Of a stretch of DNA of 64,000 bases, positions 45,069 to 54,040 are shown one piece after another. The notes beneath the pieces were generated by a model. That model did not search any database, was not told the origin of the DNA, and worked only from the letters and a program-made list of their open reading frames with translations. Positions within the stretch are counted from its first letter, which is position 1. The number at the start of each line of letters is the position of its first letter. The DNA is from JBBRHQ01 sp963738305 (GTDB taxonomy: Bacteria > Actinomycetota > Thermoleophilia > Solirubrobacterales > 70-9), in assembly GCA_963738305.1 (NCBI GenBank), contig CAVTVU010000001.1, positions 558,001-622,000 on the forward strand, read 5' to 3'. A program made the position numbers and the translations under genes.

Positions 45069-46531
45069 TTAGAACTGGAAGTAGATGAATGGCGGAACGC
45101 CCTGGCTGGGGACGGTTGCGCCGACGATCAGGATGGTGACAGCGACCCCGCGGCGAGGCCGATCGGGTTGAGCCCCTCGATCCAGATCTGCAGGCGCTCG
45201 ACCGGGCGCGGCGGCAGCAGCTGCATGCCGATCACGACGATCAGCGCCAGCACGACCGGGAAGGTGACCAGGGTCGGCGGGCCCGGCGACGAAGAGGCGG
45301 CTGATGTAAGTGCCGAAGAGGCCGAGGTCGGTCGAGCGGAAGAGGATCCAGCCGAAGACGATCAGGTTGAAGGTGACGAACCAGCGCAGCCAGGCCGGGG
45401 TGCGCCGGCCGATCCGCCCGCCCAGGGCGTGCTCGCTGACCAGGCCCAGCCCCTGGAAGGTCCCCCAGAGGACGAAGGTCCACGCGGCCCCGTGCCAGAG
45501 GCCGCCGAGGACCATCGTGATCATCAGGTTGCGGTAGGTGAAGAGGCGGCTGCCGCGGCTGCCGCCCAGCGGGATGTAGAGGTAGTCGCGGAGGAAGCGC
45601 GACAGGGTCATGTGCCAGCGCCGCCAGAAGTCGCGGAACCCGGTGGCCCGGTAGGGGCTGTTGAAGTTCTGCGGGAAGATGAAGCCCATCAGCAGCGCGA
45701 GGCCGATCGCCATGTCGGTGTAGCCGGAGAAGTCGCAGTAGATCTGGGCCGCGTAGGCGTAGGCGGCGATCAGCAGGTCCGGCCCGGCATAGGCCTGGGG
45801 CACGCCGAAGGCCGGGTCGACGATCGTCCGCGCCAGGTAGTCGGCGATCATCACCTTCTTGACCAGCCCGAGGGCGACCAGCGCCAGAGCCCGGCGCCGA
45901 CCGCGACCCGGTTGGGGTCGCGCGGCTGGCGCAGCTGGGGCAGGAACTCGCTGGCGCGGACGATCGGGCCGGCGACCAGGTGCGGGAAGAAGCTGAGGTA
46001 GATGGCGGCGTCGATGGTCGAGGCGGGCTCGACCTGTCGCCGCTTGACGTCGACGACGTAGGTGATCGCCTGGAAGGTGAAGAAGCTGATGCCGATCGGC
46101 AGGGCCACGGTGAGCAGCGGCAGCGGCGTGGTCCGAGGTGCATCGTGTCCAGCGATGTCGGCGATGTCCTGGACGAAGAACGAGTAGTACTTGAACACGC
46201 CCAGGGTGGCGAGGTCGAGCCCGACGGCGACCCCGGTGATCCAGTTGCGCCTGGTCTCGTCCTCGGTGCGCCCCAGCATCTGCGCCGCGACCTGGCTGAC
46301 CAGGGTGATGCCGCCCAGAAGCAGGCAGAAGCGCGGGTTCGCGGCCGCGTAGAAGACGTAGCTCGCGACGATGATGAACGGCTTCCAGAGCGGCTGCCGG
46401 GGCATCAGCGCCCAGGAGAGCGCCAGCACGATCGGGAAGAAGATCGCGAATTCGATGGTGGGAAAGAGCAGCTGCTGAACCTCCGGTGGGTACCCTGCCA
46501 CGCGTCGACGGCGACGTGCGATCCTAGCCAT
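45069..46531 (-). CDS. AlgI/DltB-like MBOAT O-acyltransferase, frameshifted
   Basis: Membrane-bound O-acyltransferase of about 480 aa. The first part shows SYVFYAAANPRFCLLLGG, LPIGISFFTFQAITYVVDV and YLSFFPHLVAGPIVRASEF; after a shift near 45890 follow AAQIYCDFSGYTDMAIGLA, FWRRWHMTLSRFLRDYLYI and the catalytic His in GGLWHGAAWTFVLWG. These blocks are diagnostic for AlgI. A further shift affects the last 60 residues near 45270. The start ATG at 46531 is uncertain. It transfers acetyl groups across the membrane to a partner SGNH protein. Confidence 0.88.
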
Positions 46532-46570
46532 CCGCAACTGCCGGCGCGCGGAAGGGTTTTCAAGAGACAG

Positions 46571-47219
46571 GTGTTTCGTTCCAGACAGCTCCTAACGATG
46601 GCGGCCCTGGCGGCCGTTCTTTTCGCCATCTCCCTCCCGGGCGGCGCCTCGGCGCGGCGCGGCTGCGGGCAGGTCGAGCAGGTCAAGGCGACCGTGGACG
46701 TCAATCCCGGCGGGCGCGGAGCCGCTGGCGGTCGGCGACTCGGTGATGCTCCTCGCCCTCCACGATCTTGCCGGGGTCGGCTACGACACGAACGGGCAGG
46801 GCTGCCGCTCCTTCGCCGACGGGCCTCCGGGTGATGCGCAAGCAGCGCCGGGCGGGCAAGCTGCCGCGCTTCGTCGTCCTCGCCCTGGGCACCGACGGCC
46901 GGGTGAAGATGGCCCAGATCAAGCGAGGCGCTGCGGATCGCCGGCCCGGACCGCATCCTCGGGCTGGTGACCCCGCACGAGCTGGGCGGCGGCGCCGGCT
47001 TCGACGCCAGCGTGATGCGCAAGGCCGCGAGCAGGCACACCGCCCGGATCGTGCTCTTCGACTGGGTCCGCTACAGCCGCGGCCACAACGGCTGGTTCCA
47101 GCCCGACCATGCCCACCTCTCCTACAGCCGGCGCCGCGGCCTTCGCCCGCCTCCTCGCCAAGGGGACCCGCTTCTCCCAGCCGGGCACGTCTCCCCATGG
47201 CACCCGCTTCCCGCATTAG
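46571..47219 (+). CDS. Secreted SGNH-type protein 1, frameshifted
   Basis: Starts at GTG with a signal peptide (basic n-region, core LTMAALAAVLFAISL). With single-base corrections near 46724, 46827, 46926 and 47130 it reads EPLAVGDSVMLLAL (GDS nucleophile), RFVVLALGTDGRV, LGLVTPHELGGG and WFQPDHAHLSYSGAAAFARLL (Asp and His of block V). It is a close paralog of the gene at 48726-49373. Divergent from the MBOAT gene, it may serve as an extracellular acyltransferase or esterase for the same polymer. Every correction is removal of one base. Confidence 0.75.
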
Positions 47220-48241
47220 CCTCGCGGTCGCCCTGGCGGGTGCTGCGATCGCCGGCACTCTGCGGCAGCCGGGATCGCGTCCGCGAAGCCCGGCGGCGGC
47301 CCGGGTCGAGTGCCAGGGCCTGCGGGCGACGATCGTCGGCACCTCGAAGGCCCGACCGGATCTCCGGCACCGGCCACCGCGACGTGATCGCGGCCCGCGC
47401 CGGCGACGACGAGATCCACGGCAAGGGGCGGCAACGACGTGATCTGCGTCGGGCGGGGAGTCGACTTCGCCTGGGGCGGGCCAGGCGGCGACCGGATCGA
47501 CGGCGGCGACAACCGCGACACGCTCTACGGCGACGCGGGCAGGGACAGGCTGCGCGGCCAGCGCGGGATCGACTACCTGCGAGGGGGCCGAGGACGGCGA
47601 CCTGATCATCGGCGGTCCCGACGCCGGCACCCCCGCCGGCGCCGATGTCGCCTCCTACGCCGGCAAGGGCCCCGCGGTCAGCGTCGACCTCGAGGCCGGC
47701 GAGGCGACCGGGCAGGGCCTCGACCGGCTGGTCGGGATCGAGGGGGTGATGGGCTCGCTCGGCGCCGACACGATCGAAGGGCGACGAGAATGCGGAACTC
47801 GCTGGCCGGCTCGGCGGCCGGCGACACGATCGACGGACGCGGCGGCGACGACCTGATCGGGGCCGGTCCCGGCGACGACACGGTCCATGGCGATGACGGA
47901 GACGACCGGATCATCGGCTACAGCGGCGCCGACACCCTCTACGGGGACGCCGGCAACGACCGCATCGAGGGATACAGGCGACGACGACATCATCCACGGC
48001 GGACCCGGCAACGACACCCTGATCGGTGACGAGGACGACTGACCAGATCTACGGCGACGAGGGCGACGACCGCCTCTTCGGCGACATCCACCCCTGCGTC
48101 GGCGCGTCCTGTGAGATCGGCGGTCGCCGACCTCCTCGACGGCGGCTCGGGCGCCGAGAGCGCAAGGGCGACTGCGGCGACGGCGGCCCCTTCTCAGACA
48201 CCTGCCTAAACCTCGAGCACTCCACCGCTTGCGAGCCCTGA
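47197..48241 (+). CDS. RTX-type calcium-binding repeat protein, frameshifted
   Basis: Secreted protein with a signal peptide (MAPASRISLAVALAGAAIAG) whose ATG overlaps the end of SGNH protein 1. The body consists of nonapeptide repeats of the form GGxGxDxUx, e.g. GGPGGDRIDGGDNRDTLYGD and GDDTVHGDDGDDRIIGYSG, which bind Ca2+ and form a beta roll. At least eight single-base shifts (near 47352, 47432, 47590, 47780, 47975, 48040, 48120) interrupt it; one repeat frame carries on after each. The end has a few cysteines (SDTCLNLEHSTACEP). Likely a surface or matrix protein. Confidence 0.8.
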
Positions 48242-48319
48242 TTCTCCACGCGGATCGGGGTTCGCTAGGATGCCGCACCCTTTGCACGGATAAGCCAGGG
48301 AGAAAGGAAACCCCACCCG

Positions 48320-48714
48320 ATGAGAAGCACCCTGAAGATCGCGACTCACGATCGCCGCCGCGGCGCTCGCCGCGGCGGCGCTGATGCGCCCCCGGGGCCG
48401 GCGCCGCCGCGAGGCCAGCGCCTCGAGGCAGCTGCAACATCAAAGGCCACCGCGCGCCTACGGGCACAACATGTACCTCACGTCGCTCGCGGCGCGCCAC
48501 ACCTCCTGCCGCACCGGGCGCAAGGTGGTCAAGGGCTACACCAAGTGCCGCTATAAGCACGGCGGGCTCAACGGCCGCTGCCCCAACCGGGTCAAGCGCT
48601 ACAAGTGCGGCGAGGGCAAGCGCACCCTCGCCCCCCACATCCAATACAGCGTCAACGTCTCCTGCAAGCGCGGCTCGAAGCGAGGTCAAGTTCTCCTATA
48701 CGCAGCAGGTCTGA
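48320..48714 (+). CDS. Small Cys-rich secreted protein, frameshifted
   Basis: Starts MRSTLKIA; after removal of one base near 48343 a signal peptide core (LTIAAAALAAAAL) appears. The mature part, read with two further shifts, contains GSCNIKGH, then YGHNMYLTSLAARHTSCRTG, KVVKGYTKCRYKHGGLNGRC, KRYKCGEGKR and VNVSCKRGSKR, six or more cysteines in a small basic domain. AAAGGAAACC precedes the start. Such proteins are common in this group and unnamed. It sits between the RTX gene and SGNH protein 2. Confidence 0.65.
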
Positions 48715-48725
48715 GCGCGGCGCGG

Positions 48726-49373
48726 TTGACCCGCTCCGGGCGCCAGGCGCGGCTGACTGCCGGTCGCGGCCCTCGCCGCGACCGGCATCGCGCTGGCCTG
48801 CCGCGCCGCCCGCCGGCGCCGGCCTCCTGCGGAGGGGTCGAGCGGGCCCGGGCCCAGAAGAGGGTCAACCCCGGCGGCAGGGCGCCGCTGGCGATCGGCG
48901 ACTCGGTGATGCTGCTGGCGGTTCCGAAGCTGGCGCGGATCGGCTTCAAGGTCAACGCCCAGGGCTGCCGGCAGTGGGGCCAGGGAGAGCGGGTCCTGCG
49001 CCACTACAAGCGGGCCGGAAAGCTGCCGCACCTGGTGGTGATCGGCCTCGGCGCCGACGGCTCGATCACCGCCCGCAACGTCCGCCACACCCTGCACATC
49101 CTCGGCCCGAAGCGGGTGCTGGCGCTGATCGTGCCGCGCGAGCTGGGAGGCGGCACCAGCCACGACGCCGACGTGGTGCGCCACGCCGCCCGCACCCACC
49201 GCCGGCGCGTCCTGCTGCTGGACTGGGTCCGGGAGAGCAGGGGCCGCAACGGCTGGTTCCAGCCCGACGGCATCCACCTCACCTACTCCGGCGCCAGCGC
49301 GTACACGCGGCTGATCGGCACCGCCCGTCGCTACGCCCCTGCGGGCGAATTCCCGGGCAGGGGCAGCGGGTAG
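48726..49373 (+). CDS. Secreted SGNH-type protein 2, N-terminus frameshifted
   Basis: Paralog of the gene at 46571-47219. From about 48835 the frame is intact: RVNPGGRAPLAIGDSVMLLAV (GDS), HLVVIGLGADGSIT, VLALIVPRELGGG and WFQPDGIHLTYSGASAYTRLI (D-G-I-H). A TTG at 48726 gives LTRSGRQARLTA followed, after removing one base, by VAALAATGIALA, a plausible signal peptide; this start is tentative and at least one more shift is needed. The product is likely extracellular. Confidence 0.75.
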   Translation: MTRSGRQARLTAGRGPRRDRHRAGLPRRPPAPASCGGVERARAQKRVNPGGRAPLAIGDSVMLLAVPKLARIGFKVNAQGCRQWGQGERVLRHYKRAGKLPHLVVIGLGADGSITARNVRHTLHILGPKRVLALIVPRELGGGTSHDADVVRHAARTHRRRVLLLDWVRESRGRNGWFQPDGIHLTYSGASAYTRLIGTARRYAPAGEFPGRGSG

Positions 49374-49375
49374 CC

Positions 49376-50988
49376 CTATCCGCGCTTCGCCGGGCGCCGG
49401 CGCACAGGCAGGCTGATGTTCAGATTCCGCAACTTGGCCGAGAACCGGGTGGGACTGGCTGCGTAGGTCGGGGCGTCCCGGCCGAGAAGCTCGACGACGA
49501 TCCGGTGGCCCGGCGGGAAGCGCCAACCGTTCCCGTCGAGCACGAAGCGAAAGCCGCCGTGCTGGTTGTCGGTGAGGCGGTAGACCCCGCGGGTGATCAG
49601 GCGCTGGGTCCCGGTAGCGGGATCGCGATCCCAGAGGCGGGCGTCGATCTGCCCATAGGTGCCGCTGGTCGCCACCCGGCCTCTCAGGACCGGCAGGCCG
49701 ATCAGCGTGACCCCCGGCGAGCGACGACTGAAGACCGCATGGCTCGTCACGTCGGGCTCCACCGGGTCGCACAGGTTGACCGCCGTCGCCGAAAGCCGCG
49801 CCGCGAGGTCCGCTGAGGCACCCTCGGAGTCGATTTCCAGGGCCTGCTCGGTGCCGAAGCGAAGGGTGCCGTGCGACAGCGCCCCAAAGCTCCGGGCGAC
49901 GTAGGGCCCGCCTCCCGATTCCGCCTCGCGCGGGCAGGTCATGGTCCGGGGCCGTGACCCGTCCCGGGTTCGGCTTGCGGCCCTGCCGCGCAGCCAGGCG
50001 TCGAAGAACCTGAGCCCCTGCTGATCGAAGCCGGCAGTATCGGCCGGAGGATTGTTGGCGGGCATGTGCCCGAGGTCGCCGATCTGCATCTGAACGGGCG
50101 CCCGGGGGTTGCGGCCGCGAAGCTCGCTGTAACCCGCCAGCGCTTGAGGCGCCGGGAAGAGGGCGTCGGTCCAACCCGTCTGGAAGAGGATCGCGGCCGA
50201 TCTGCCTTTCAGCGAGGCGACCCCGTGGTAGAGGTAGGCGTTATCGGCGACAGCCCGCGTCTTCGGCCCCCTCGTTCCCGCGTCGAGAACCGCCTTCCAG
50301 CCATTGATGTCAGCGGATAGCTCAGAGCCCAACGGAGCGACGAAGCCGCTGTTGGCAACCCCGAAGATCAGGCCAGACCATGCCTGGACCGGCACGCCGA
50401 GCGGCTCCCGTGACCAGCCGCCCCGCCCGTTACGGCTGAAGATCGCCTCGCCGTTGGTCCACGGCCAGCGCGGCCAGGCGGCGGTCAGCCGAATCCGCTT
50501 GCCCGACGGTGAGCGCCACGGCGCCAGGTGTCCGTTCGCCAGCCGGACGCGGTCCCTGAGGAAGGCCAGCATGGTCGAGAACCCGCCACCGTAGGAGATG
50601 CCGGTGGCGCCGATCGCCTCGCGATCGGCAATCCCCTCGTCGACGAGCAGACCGGTCAGGTACTGGAGATCGCGGACTTCGTAGCGGATGTCGCCGAGCC
50701 GCGTCCAGCCGCTCGCGCAGCCCACGGTACGCGAGACCGGGACGCCGCAGGAACTCGAGCGGAACCCCGTCCCAGCTCCGGCACCCGCGAGGGAAGATCG
50801 GCGGTCGGACAGAAGCGCACCCCGTCCTGCGCGGTGCAGGCGTGCCCGAACGGAGCCGGCTCGGCCGCCGCGGCCGGGGCGGGGGCCCGTGTCAGCGAGG
50901 CGAGGAGGGCCGAGAGCCACAGGAACGCCGTGCGACCCGGGATCCGGAATCCGGCCCTGCTCAGACTGCCGGGTCGCGAGGCGCGCAT
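49376..50988 (-). pseudogene. CocE/NonD-family (S15-like) hydrolase with internal deletion and frameshift
   Basis: Secreted alpha/beta hydrolase of the X-Pro dipeptidyl-peptidase/CocE group. The N-terminus has a signal peptide and CTAQDGVRFCPTADLPSRVP; after one extra G near 50777 it reads SWDGVPLE and then stops matching. The next recognisable part is GCASGWTRLGDIRYEVRDLQYL, in another frame, followed by the nucleophile GISYGGG and the C-terminal jelly-roll (LRFFDAWLRG, FPPGHRIVVELLG). The expected first strand and oxyanion region (LLHGxGG) between these parts, some 60-80 residues, is missing. It may be a dead gene or a collapsed assembly. Confidence 0.75.
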
Positions 50989-51018
50989 CGCACCGGGAGA
51001 CCTACATCAGCCTCGTCC

Positions 51019-51480
51019 TCAGGCAGCGGCTCTCAGGGTGGCGAGTCGCGGCCGACGCTCCCCCTCGCCCTCCACCGTCACCACCGGAATCCCGAGCGCA
51101 GCGATCCTCCGCGGCAGGTCGAGGCGCAACCATCGCGAAAGCCGGCCCGTCCGCGCGGAGACGATCACCTCGTCATACGCGCCCAGGTTGAGAGCGTCGA
51201 GGGCTGCGGCGAAGGGATCGTGGCTGCCGATCATCCCTGTGATCGGTGCGCCGGCGGCCCGGCTGAGCGCAGGGATGACAGCCTCCAGAGTCGCCTCGGC
51301 CTCCGCGCAGCACTGGTCCTCGGGGTCGACGACGCGATGGAGGCCGTGAGCGACCGCCGGCACGAGCAGAGTGAAGTCCGCCGGGGACGCGGCCGCACGC
51401 TGGGCGACCGCCCTGAGCAGCGCTGCGTCCTCGGCAGCGCGGTGGGCAATGATCAGGATCCTGCTCTCGTCGGCCTGCAT
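51019..51480 (-). CDS. Universal stress protein-like protein
   Basis: A 153-aa protein with a Rossmann-like UspA fold: ESRILIIAHRAAEDAALLRAV (strand 1 and helix 1), DFTLLVPAVAHG, DPFAAALDALNLGAYDEVIVSAR (helix and strand 4) and LGIPVVTVEGE (strand 5). The ATP-binding G-x-x-G of canonical Usp is not clear. The ATG at 51480 is preceded by GAGGAG and preferred over the upstream frame. It stands between the broken hydrolase and the alpha/beta hydrolase gene. Confidence 0.72.
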   Translation of the reverse strand: MQADESRILIIAHRAAEDAALLRAVAQRAAASPADFTLLVPAVAHGLHRVVDPEDQCCAEAEATLEAVIPALSRAAGAPITGMIGSHDPFAAALDALNLGAYDEVIVSARTGRLSRWLRLDLPRRIAALGIPVVTVEGEGERRPRLATLRAAA

Positions 51481-51560
51481 GTGGTGCTCCTCCTCGGCGC
51501 GAAGTTGATCTGGCGCGGGGGTGTACGGTCCGCGCCGCGCCACCGTTCAGGTGATCTCGC

Positions 51561-52586
51561 TCACACAGAGTCCGCCAGCACGTCCTTCGCCACAGGCAGC
51601 TCAGGGCGCGAGCGGTCCATCAGGATCGGGGCGGCCGGCTCCGCGGAAAGCGGCCCCGGGGCCTGGGGGGACCGCCCCGACAGAGCGGTCGAGACGACTT
51701 CGGCGAACTCCTGCGGCTGATCCTCCTGCAGGTAGTGGTTGGCGCGCGGCAGGAGCCAGAGCTGATTGTCGCCGGGCTTGGTCACCAGGTAGGTGTTCCA
51801 GACGTGGGCGGCCACGCGCAGCGGCGAGACGACGTCGTAGAGGCCCCAGATCAGCGTCGTCGGCACCTCTGATCGGCCCAGCGCCTCCAGCCATCCCGTC
51901 TCGTTCTCGGAGCGCTCGACCAGGTACTGGATCGTGTCGTGGAGCACAGCGACGCCGTCGTTGTAGGCGAAGGTCTGGGCGAGGGCCGCGATGGCCGGAT
52001 CCTCCAGGCCGCGTGGCGGCGTGAAGGTCTGCTGGCCCATCCCTGTCGCGAGCAGCTCCGGCGTCACCTGGGCGAGCACCTCGGGCGCGGAGGCGGGATC
52101 CAGGGTCATTCGCTGGAACTCCGTGAGGTTGGAGAGCGGAAGGAATACGTTGCCGTTGCTGAGCACGAGATGGCGCAGCTCGAACTCCGCCTCGCCGGCA
52201 TCGCACCGGGCCGCGAGGGTAAGGGCGACGCTGTCCCCGCGATCATGGGCGACGACTGACCCCGCCCGGGCGCCGAGGACCTCGGAGAGGTAATGCTCGA
52301 TCAGCTCGCAGTCGCGTCCGAGGCTGTAGCTCTCACCCTTCGGCTTGTCGGAGAAGCCGAACCCGGGAAAGTCGAGGACGCAGACCCTGTGCTCCCTACT
52401 GAGCGGCCCGGCGACGTCGTACCAGTCGACACTGCTGGTCGGGAACCCGTGGACTAGGAGAAGCAGGGGAGCCTCGGGATCGCCGAACTCGGCGTGGAAG
52501 ACCTTCAGCTTGCCGGCGGCGCCGGGTGCCGTCCACTCGAAGAAGTCCCCTCCCTCCAGCCACTGCTTCGCACGCCCGTCGAGCAT
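51561..52586 (-). CDS. Alpha/beta hydrolase, haloalkane dehalogenase/epoxide hydrolase-like
   Basis: A 341-aa hydrolase. The oxyanion motif HGFPTSSVDW lies near residue 46, and the nucleophile D115 sits in AHDRGDS, an aspartate as in haloalkane dehalogenases and epoxide hydrolases rather than a serine. The acid is in GLYDVVSPLR and the base in ARANHYLQEDQP. A 30-residue Pro-rich tail follows. The substrate is unknown. It is 38 bases upstream of the SpoIIAA-like gene in opposite order on the same strand, probably a separate unit. Confidence 0.85.
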   Translation of the reverse strand: MLDGRAKQWLEGGDFFEWTAPGAAGKLKVFHAEFGDPEAPLLLLVHGFPTSSVDWYDVAGPLSREHRVCVLDFPGFGFSDKPKGESYSLGRDCELIEHYLSEVLGARAGSVVAHDRGDSVALTLAARCDAGEAEFELRHLVLSNGNVFLPLSNLTEFQRMTLDPASAPEVLAQVTPELLATGMGQQTFTPPRGLEDPAIAALAQTFAYNDGVAVLHDTIQYLVERSENETGWLEALGRSEVPTTLIWGLYDVVSPLRVAAHVWNTYLVTKPGDNQLWLLPRANHYLQEDQPQEFAEVVSTALSGRSPQAPGPLSAEPAAPILMDRSRPELPVAKDVLADSV

Positions 52587-52624
52587 CGCGATCAGCGCTG
52601 TCGATGATCCGACCGTCGCATGGC

Positions 52625-52993
52625 TCAGCCGGCCACCCAGCGCTTGGCGCTTTCGAGGTCCTCCAAGTCGAAGATCTTCACCTCACCGGGGGTCATCCAG
52701 GCGAAGAGGCGGTAGGCGTTGGCAACCCAGTCGACGTCGGTGACCAGGGCGAAGCGCCTCCAGGACGAGTGATCGCGCACCAGGGATCGAAACCCGGTCT
52801 TGGCGTCCTCGATCCAGGCGCCCGGCTCGAGCCCGTCGAGCTCGGTCAACCTGAAGAGCAGGCGGAGCTCGCCCGACTCGATGCCCTCCTTCAGCGCCGG
52901 CTCCAGGACGGCGCGGTAATCCTCGACGCTCAGCTTGCCGCTCGCCTGCAGCCCGATCGTCCCTTCCGGCATCGCCTCGAGCGGCTCGATCAA
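52625..52993 (-). CDS. SpoIIAA-like (STAS-fold) protein
   Basis: A 122-aa protein from a TTG (LIEPLEAMPEGTIGLQASG) that starts 5 bases after the Mkl-type ATPase stop. The sequence ASGKLSVEDYRAVLEPALKEGIES, then LRLLFRLTELDGLEPGAW and KTGFRSLVRDHSSWRRFALVTD matches SpoIIAA-like proteins (DUF3478) with a STAS fold. MlaB, the regulator of the related lipid transporter in enterobacteria, is also a STAS protein, so a role with the neighbouring ATPase is plausible. Start codon is tentative. Confidence 0.75.
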   Translation of the reverse strand: MIEPLEAMPEGTIGLQASGKLSVEDYRAVLEPALKEGIESGELRLLFRLTELDGLEPGAWIEDAKTGFRSLVRDHSSWRRFALVTDVDWVANAYRLFAWMTPGEVKIFDLEDLESAKRWVAG

Positions 52994-52998
52994 GCGGC

Positions 52999-54039
52999 TC
53001 AGTCCATCGCCAGCGGGCCCTGCACGTCGGCGCTGAGGAACTGTCTCACGAACTCGTTGTCGGAGTTGAACAGTTCCTCCTTGGGACCCGATTCGACGAT
53101 CTTGCCCTTCCAGAGCACCGCGATGAAATCGGCGATCCGCCGCGCCGTGCCGAGGTCGTGGCTGATCACCAGGTAGCAGCCCTTGCCCTCCTCGTGTACC
53201 TCGCGGATCAGCTCGCACAGCAGCGCCGTGCGGACAGGGTCGAGACCGGAGTCGGGCTCGTCGAACATGACGATCGCGGGGTCGAGCACCAGGGCCCGGG
53301 CGAAGCCGGCCCGCTTGCGCATCCCGCCCGAGAGCTCGTTGGGCATCTTGAAGTGGGCCTCGCCGAGGCCAACCTCGCGCAGACGACGGGTGCAGATCTC
53401 GCTGATCTCCTCCTCGCCCTTGTCGGTGTGCTGGCGCAGCGGGAAGGCGACGTTGTCGAAGATGTTCATCGAGCCGAACAGCGCGCCGTCCTGGAAGAGC
53501 AGGCCGAACTTCTTGCGGGTCTCGAACAGCTCGTCGTCGGTCATGTTGGGGATCGACTCGCCGTGGACGAGGACGTCGCCGGAGTCCGGGTAGAGCAGCC
53601 CGACGATGTGCTTGATCAGCACGCTCTTGCCGGTCCCCGAGGGTCCGAGCACCATCGAGATCTGATCGTCGGGAAGGCCGAGGTTGAGCCCGTTGAGGAT
53701 CCGGGTGCGGCCGAACTGCTTGACCAGGTCGATGACCTCGATCGCGTCCGTGCCGCCGTGGTCACGCTTGCGGCCGGTATGCCACCGATAGGGGTTGTCG
53801 TCGTCGGGATCGACACCGGGGATCATGAAGTCCCTGCCGAGCTGCGCCCCGTCCTCAGAGACGAAGCCGGCGCCGGAATCCGACGCGGCCGGCGGGGTCG
53901 CCGTCGCATCGGCGCGGGCCTCGGCCTCCTCGAACGCGTAGGTGTCGCCGACCCCGGGGTCGGCCTCGGTCGCGCCCGGGTCGGAGTTGATCGCGTCCTC
54001 GGCGTTTTGCTCGCGCGGGTCTTCCGGGGTCTGCTCCAA
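52999..54039 (-). CDS. Mkl/MlaF-type ABC ATPase of a lipid importer
   Basis: A 346-aa ATPase with an unusual N-terminal extension of about 95 mostly acidic, disordered residues. The core has Walker A GPSGTGKSV, Q-loop LLFQDGALFGSMNIFDNVAFPLRQH, signature ELSGGMRKRAGFARAL and Walker B IVMFDEPDSGLDPV, all typical of Mkl/MlaF. It follows the two MlaE-type permeases on the same strand after 1 base. No MCE substrate-binding gene lies in the window. The module would move phospholipid or sterol-like lipids. Confidence 0.93.
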   Translation of the reverse strand: MEQTPEDPREQNAEDAINSDPGATEADPGVGDTYAFEEAEARADATATPPAASDSGAGFVSEDGAQLGRDFMIPGVDPDDDNPYRWHTGRKRDHGGTDAIEVIDLVKQFGRTRILNGLNLGLPDDQISMVLGPSGTGKSVLIKHIVGLLYPDSGDVLVHGESIPNMTDDELFETRKKFGLLFQDGALFGSMNIFDNVAFPLRQHTDKGEEEISEICTRRLREVGLGEAHFKMPNELSGGMRKRAGFARALVLDPAIVMFDEPDSGLDPVRTALLCELIREVHEEGKGCYLVISHDLGTARRIADFIAVLWKGKIVESGPKEELFNSDNEFVRQFLSADVQGPLAMD

Positions 54040-54040
54040 T

